From positions 12,984 through 76,983 of the forward strand of contig CALIZL010000080.1 in NCBI GenBank assembly GCA_938028745.1: a stretch of DNA of 64,000 nucleotides, written 5' to 3'. Source of the DNA: an uncultured Prevotella sp. (GTDB lineage: Bacteria; Bacteroidota; Bacteroidia; Bacteroidales; Bacteroidaceae). Under the pieces are notes generated by a model, which made no database searches, was not told the DNA's origin, and saw only the letters and a program-made list of their open reading frames with translations. Position 1 is the first letter of the stretch. Every line of letters starts with the position of its first letter. The position numbers were made by a program, and so were the translations under genes. This document shows, in pieces, positions 60,446-64,000 of the stretch.

Positions 60446-61727
60446 TCACTTTTAGCTGTTTGCGCAGCCACTCTCGCCATTCTTCCCATTGTTCTTGAAA
60501 CCAGAAGTGGCCCGTGGCGGGATATAGTTTCAGAGTTCGTAGTCCCTGAGTAACGTTATACGCAGCGTATGCGCTGTTAGGCGGCACAACCTCGTCGTTA
60601 TATCCAAACGAAAACCAGCAGGGAATGGTCAGTCGGCGGGCGAAATTCACGCCATCATAATAGCCGCTTGTGGCCACTTTCTTAGCATCGGGCTGCTTTT
60701 GACCGTAGAAATAATGTGGCCAACCACAGGCCTTGCCGTGAAGAGAGGCGGTGAGGTCGCACATAGCGGGATGCACCACGCCCACAAACGTAACGGCAGG
60801 ATGCAGTGCGCCGCACACCAACGACAGCATTCCGCCTTGGCTAGCACCTGTTACGCCAAGTTCTCTACCGTTCCATTCGGGCAGTTGGGTAAGGTAATCC
60901 ACCGCCCTTAGCGCGCCAATGAAGATGCGTTTGTAGGCCATTTGGTCGCGATTGTCGAGATTTGCCTCCCAATATCCGTTCAATGCGCCGTGCAGCAGGT
61001 CGTCGTACACCTGCTGGGGCATCGTTACGGGTATGCCATGCACACCTATTTCGAGGGTAATCGCCCCGATATTGGCCTCTTCTACGTCGCCTTGGTAGGG
61101 CCTGACGCCCGCTCCTGGAACACGAAGTAGCGCAGGTCGCTTGTCTTCGTAGGCAGTGGGTATGCAGAGAATGCCGTAAATTCGGTTGCCGGGATTAAGT
61201 CCGTTAAAGCTCACTTCGTAAACCTGCACGCGCTCGGTACAGCGTTCGGGTAGCAGTCGGCGATGTGCATCGAGCGGGTAATAACTTGCTTTCTCATAGG
61301 CATCGGCCCAAAACTGGTCGAAGTCGGCAGGGCAATTGTCGGTGGGTTGCAGCGTTTCGGGGGCGTAACCCACGGTGCAAAGGCCTTCGTAAGTTTTCTC
61401 GCCCACGTGCGCCCACACTTTAAGGCGATAGAAACCAGCCGTTTTCATCGTACCTTTCCACGTGGTTGTGCCGTCTTTTAGCACCACGCCGCTGCGTTTA
61501 ACATCGGCATACATCACGGGACCGGCCTCGATGTCCACCTTTGCTTGCGGCAATGGACAGCCGTTTTTCAGTACTGCCACGTTGAAAATGGCCTCTTCGC
61601 CCAGCCGATAGTTCCAATCGGCGTGGTTGGGTTGCACCTGCACAACAATCTCGTTGCCGCGTACTTGCGCCACAACAGCAAGGCTCGCCAACAAAAGAAG
61701 GCCGAAAATGAGCGTTATTCGTTTCAT
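60438..61727 (-). CDS. CE7-type acetyl esterase (AXE1 family)
   Basis: 429 residues with a signal peptide ending VVAQ. An N-terminal Ig-like domain (about 25-125) precedes the alpha/beta-hydrolase domain of the acetyl-xylan-esterase/cephalosporin-C-deacetylase family. This has RIYGILCIP, the family GxSQGG nucleophile Ser296 (GVTGASQGGM), Asp378 (FSFGYNDEVVPP) and His407 (PATGHFW). In this cluster it most likely removes acetyl groups from mannan oligosaccharides in the periplasm. The last residues (KVKR-stop) are read from an AAAGTGAAAAGGTGA repeat motif, so the C-terminus seems shaped by R2. Confidence 0.9.
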   Translation of the reverse strand: MKRITLIFGLLLLASLAVVAQVRGNEIVVQVQPNHADWNYRLGEEAIFNVAVLKNGCPLPQAKVDIEAGPVMYADVKRSGVVLKDGTTTWKGTMKTAGFYRLKVWAHVGEKTYEGLCTVGYAPETLQPTDNCPADFDQFWADAYEKASYYPLDAHRRLLPERCTERVQVYEVSFNGLNPGNRIYGILCIPTAYEDKRPALLRVPGAGVRPYQGDVEEANIGAITLEIGVHGIPVTMPQQVYDDLLHGALNGYWEANLDNRDQMAYKRIFIGALRAVDYLTQLPEWNGRELGVTGASQGGMLSLVCGALHPAVTFVGVVHPAMCDLTASLHGKACGWPHYFYGQKQPDAKKVATSGYYDGVNFARRLTIPCWFSFGYNDEVVPPNSAYAAYNVTQGLRTLKLYPATGHFWFQEQWEEWREWLRKQLKVKR

Positions 61728-61739
61728 TGTTATATGTTA

Positions 61740-61878
61740 TTGTAATATGAGAGATAGGGGAAGTGAAAGGTCGAAAAGGTAAAAAGGTGAAAGAGTGAAA
61801 AAATGACTAACGCCACCTATGCACTTGGCTTAACTCCTTAACTCCTTAACTCCTTAACTTCTCGAAGATAACTCCTCG
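61740..61878. repeat. R2 repeat, copy 4
   Basis: GTGAAAAGGTGAAAGAGTG-type units, ACTAACGCCACCTATGCA and four CTCCTTAACTCC-type units directly after the GH27 stop codon, filling the GH27-CE7 gap. Confidence 0.75.
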
Positions 61879-63099
61879 CTACCTTACAAGCCGATAAACA
61901 ACCACATCTTGTGCAGGAACAACCAGCTTGCGGTCTACTTTCTGCTTGGTAGAAGTCTTTCCTTCCATGCGTCCAGTCCACAAATTCTTCACCTTATATA
62001 TATACTTGTCGAACTCGGTGCTGCGTTTGCTCACCTCATCGTCGGTTAAGTTAAAGTCTTGCCAATTAAGATTGCAGGCAATGGGCTTGCGGGTAGGGTT
62101 GAAAATGGTCATTGCCCAATCGCCGTTTGCCAGCGGTTTAAACCAATAATCCAGTCCATCGCGACTAAGAAAGCGCAAACCTTGCACGCCAAGCCTATCT
62201 TGATTAATGGCAATAAGGTCGCGATTGGTGAGTATCAACTTTGTTTCGGCACTCATGTTGCGCACATCGTTGCCTAGGATAAGCGGACTAGCCATCATGC
62301 ACCACATCGTGAAGTGGGCGCGGTCTTGGTTAACGGACAGCCCATTGCCCACTTCAAGCATGTCGGGGTCGTTCCAATGACCAGGGCCAGCATAGCGGCG
62401 AAGGCTGTCGTTCTTGTTGATACAGTCTAAAACGCTATATTGCACGTAGGTGGGAAACATGCGCGTAGAGTCGAACGAACACCAAATGTCTGGCCCAATG
62501 CGCCACGAATGGCCAATATCTCTTGCCCAACGCCAAGGCTGGTTGTCGCCCCACTCGCACATCGAGAGGAAAATGGGACGGCCTGCAGCACAAAGGGCAT
62601 CGCTTATTAGCTGGTAAGCACCGCGAGGATTGACGTTAGTTGTGTTGCACCAATCGTATTTCAAATAGTCTACCTCCCAACGGGCATATTGCAAAGCATC
62701 TTGATATTCGTGCCCTAACGACCCTGGACGCCCTGCACAAGTTTCCGTTCCGGCATCACTATAAATGCCAAGTTTCAGTCCGCGAGCGTGTACATAATCG
62801 GCCAAAGCCTTCATCCCACTAGGAAAATGCTTGGAATCGGGTTGTATAAAGCCGTCGGCATCGCGCTGTCCATGCCAACAATCGTCTATATTAATATAGG
62901 TATAGCCGGCATCGCGCAGTCCACTAGACACCATGGCATCGGCAATTCCCTTGATAATGTCTTCGTTAATGTTGCCTTGGAACTTGTTCCACGAACTCCA
63001 TCCCATCTGCGGAGTTTGTGCCAAGTTTTCCCATTTCTGGGCGAAACACATGGTGGGGAGCAGCACAAAAGCCACTAGCCAAAGCTTTATTCTTTTCAT
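61879..63099 (-). CDS. GH27 alpha-galactosidase
   Basis: 406 residues with signal peptide MKRIKLWLVAFVLLPTMCFA. GH27 hallmarks: TPQMGWSSWNKFQ, YINIDDCWHGQRDADG, LKLGIYSDAGTETCAGRPGSLGHE, nucleophile Asp149 in DYLKYDWCN, acid/base Asp204 in RIGPDIWCSFD and WNDPDMLEVGNG. A C-terminal beta-sandwich follows. It removes alpha-1,6-galactose side chains from galactomannan, opening the backbone to the GH5/GH26 enzymes. It is the first gene of the mannan cluster on this strand and carries a promoter-like box upstream. Confidence 0.95.
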   Translation of the reverse strand: MKRIKLWLVAFVLLPTMCFAQKWENLAQTPQMGWSSWNKFQGNINEDIIKGIADAMVSSGLRDAGYTYINIDDCWHGQRDADGFIQPDSKHFPSGMKALADYVHARGLKLGIYSDAGTETCAGRPGSLGHEYQDALQYARWEVDYLKYDWCNTTNVNPRGAYQLISDALCAAGRPIFLSMCEWGDNQPWRWARDIGHSWRIGPDIWCSFDSTRMFPTYVQYSVLDCINKNDSLRRYAGPGHWNDPDMLEVGNGLSVNQDRAHFTMWCMMASPLILGNDVRNMSAETKLILTNRDLIAINQDRLGVQGLRFLSRDGLDYWFKPLANGDWAMTIFNPTRKPIACNLNWQDFNLTDDEVSKRSTEFDKYIYKVKNLWTGRMEGKTSTKQKVDRKLVVPAQDVVVYRLVR

Positions 63100-63143
63100 T
63101 TCTGCAATTAATAAACGTTTAAGTGTAGGTTCTACTGACGATG

Positions 63144-63171
63144 CAAAGATAGAACTTAATTGCTTAACAAG
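63144..63171 (-). promoter_or_regulatory. Likely promoter of the mannan cluster
   Basis: Minus strand TATCTTTG at 63151-63144, 45 bases upstream of the GH27 ATG. Only a TTG about 16 bases further upstream stands for the -33 box, as would suit an activator-dependent promoter. Confidence 0.5.
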
Positions 63172-63214
63172 CGTATACTATATTGATAAATATCAATACT
63201 TTATTTGCGAAAGC

Positions 63215-63395
63215 AGATAAAGGGGAAAAGGGAAAGGGGGAAAAGGGGAAAAGGTGAAAAGGTGAAAAGTTGAAAAAATGGCTAACACCTTTTAAAGGTG
63301 AAAGGGTGAAAAGGTGAAAAAATGGCTAACGCCACCTAGGCATTTGGCTTAACTCCTTAACTCCCTAACTCCTTAACTCCTTAACTCCTTGATTA
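63215..63395. repeat. R2 repeat, copy 5
   Basis: GGGGAAAAGGTGAAAAGGTG units, ATGGCTAACGCCACC, TTTGGCTTAACTCC and CTCCTTAACTCC units, as in the copies at 5, 60 and 61.8 kb, here upstream of the GH27 promoter. Confidence 0.75.
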
Positions 63396-63419
63396 ATATT
63401 TCTATAAATTGAGAGGAAT

Positions 63420-63595
63420 CCAGGACAAGTCAACTCACTGGCTTATAAACTCACGAAAGTCTAACAACTCCCGAAGAATTAACTCACAAATTCACAAATT
63501 TACAAACTCCCCAGCTCAAAAACTCATCCACCCAGAAACTCATTCACTAAAAAACACCCCAACTCAAAAATTCAAAAGCTCATCCACTCAAAACT
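63420..63595. repeat. Degenerate AACTCACAAATTC minisatellite
   Basis: Imperfect units such as AACTCACAAATTCAC and CTCAAAAACTCATCCAC end in CAAAACTTAAATCGTTGTC, the same junction seen at 35.07 kb. Confidence 0.7.
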
Positions 63596-64000
63596 TAAAT
63601 CGTTGTCTTTTATTTTACAAAACGCCTCTAAATCTCGCTCTGTTCTAGCGAAAATATAGGCCATAAAGTAGGTAAATTACCACATTTTCTAGCCTTTCAC
63701 TCCTTTTAATATGTTCGTTTTTAAGAAAAGGAGCTGCATTTTGCACCATTTTGCCTTTCTATTTGGTGCCAAGCTCGTTGTTTTTTCACCCCCAAAAACC
63801 TGCATTTAGCCCCTAAAATACCACATTTTAACGGGTATTTTGCCCTTTTCGGCCATGTTTTTAATGGTTCTAATAGGTATGTTTATACCAATTGCGGTGA
63901 ATTATTATGCTTTTCACCTTGCATTTCTTAGCATTTTGCACTGCATTTAGCACCATTTTACCTTGCGTTTAGCATCAAAACGCACTGCATTTAGCACCAA
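63590..64000 (-). repeat. R1 dispersed element, copy E (cut by window edge)
   Basis: TGTTCTAGCGAAAATATAGG, CTGCATTTTGCACCATTTTG, AGCCCCTAAAATACCACATT, TTTTGCCCTTTTCGGCCATG and the start of the 22-bp array (GCATTTAGCACC at about 63940 on). The element continues past 64000. Confidence 0.75.

Noticed and set aside
1..64000. tRNA, rRNA or riboswitch genes
   Set aside because: I looked for T-arm-like GTTCRAATC stretches and known aptamer cores in the gaps and saw none; a covariance-model scan was not possible.

Overview
The window looks like a chromosomal segment from a Prevotella-like member of the Bacteroidales. It has four SusC/SusD pairs, many Bacteroidetes-type lipoproteins, promoters of the TTTG-N20-TAnnTTTG type, a type IX secretion sorting domain and a fimbrillin-like locus. 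It is rich in surface nutrient-capture loci. No tRNA, rRNA, CRISPR array, phage or transposase gene was seen.

Layout. (1) 1-9.8 kb, minus strand: a SusC/SusD/PKD-type lipoprotein set, then a DeoR-family regulator, a secreted five-bladed beta-propeller (GH43-like) protein, a GlmS/FrlB-like SIS-domain sugar-phosphate isomerase or deglycase, and a FucP-like sugar symporter cut by the left edge. Together these suggest uptake of an unidentified (possibly amino-) sugar. (2) 9.8-13.4 kb: repeats, an orphan vsr gene and an AT-rich lipoprotein. (3) 13.4-23.6 kb, plus strand: SusC-SusD-BACON lipoprotein-S8 protease-PorV-like protein. The protease carries both a lipobox and a C-terminal type IX sorting domain. 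(4) 24.9-27.8 kb, minus strand: a receiver-domain protein fused to a PEP-synthase/PPDK-type ATP-binding domain, without the phosphohistidine and PEP domains. (5) 28.3-34.3 kb, plus strand: a four-gene SusC-SusD-lipoprotein-lipoprotein operon resembling the B. thetaiotaomicron BT2261-BT2264 set. (6) 36.6-38.8 kb: a small LLAGS peptide gene and a fimbrillin-like lipoprotein. (7) 39.5-47.6 kb: SusC-SusD-lipoprotein-M64 peptidase-acyltransferase. (8) 47.7-48.5 kb: an unassigned cytoplasmic protein. (9) 50-63.1 kb, minus strand: a beta-mannan/galactomannan cluster reading GH27, CE7 esterase, GH5, GH3, GH26, GH130, GPH transporter, cellobiose/mannobiose 2-epimerase and an AraC regulator.

How the genes work together. 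The mannan cluster can strip galactose (GH27) and acetyl groups (CE7), cut the backbone (GH5, GH26) and trim ends (GH3). It can then import mannobiose (GPH), epimerise it to mannosyl-glucose and phosphorolyse that (GH130). It has no SusC/D in view. The three plus-strand SusCD loci look more peptide- than glycan-directed: two carry proteases and one resembles a transporter found with bound peptides.

The most unusual non-coding content is a set of dispersed intergenic repeats. R1 is a ~0.6 kb element with a 22-bp tandem array (five copies plus a fragment). R2 is a purine-rich repeat that abuts or supplies stop codons. R3 is a pair of ~193-bp MITE-like elements with terminal inverted repeats and a covarying internal hairpin. 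R4 is a GC-rich palindromic repeat that extends the epimerase C-terminus. There are also several minisatellites. All boundaries were judged by eye.
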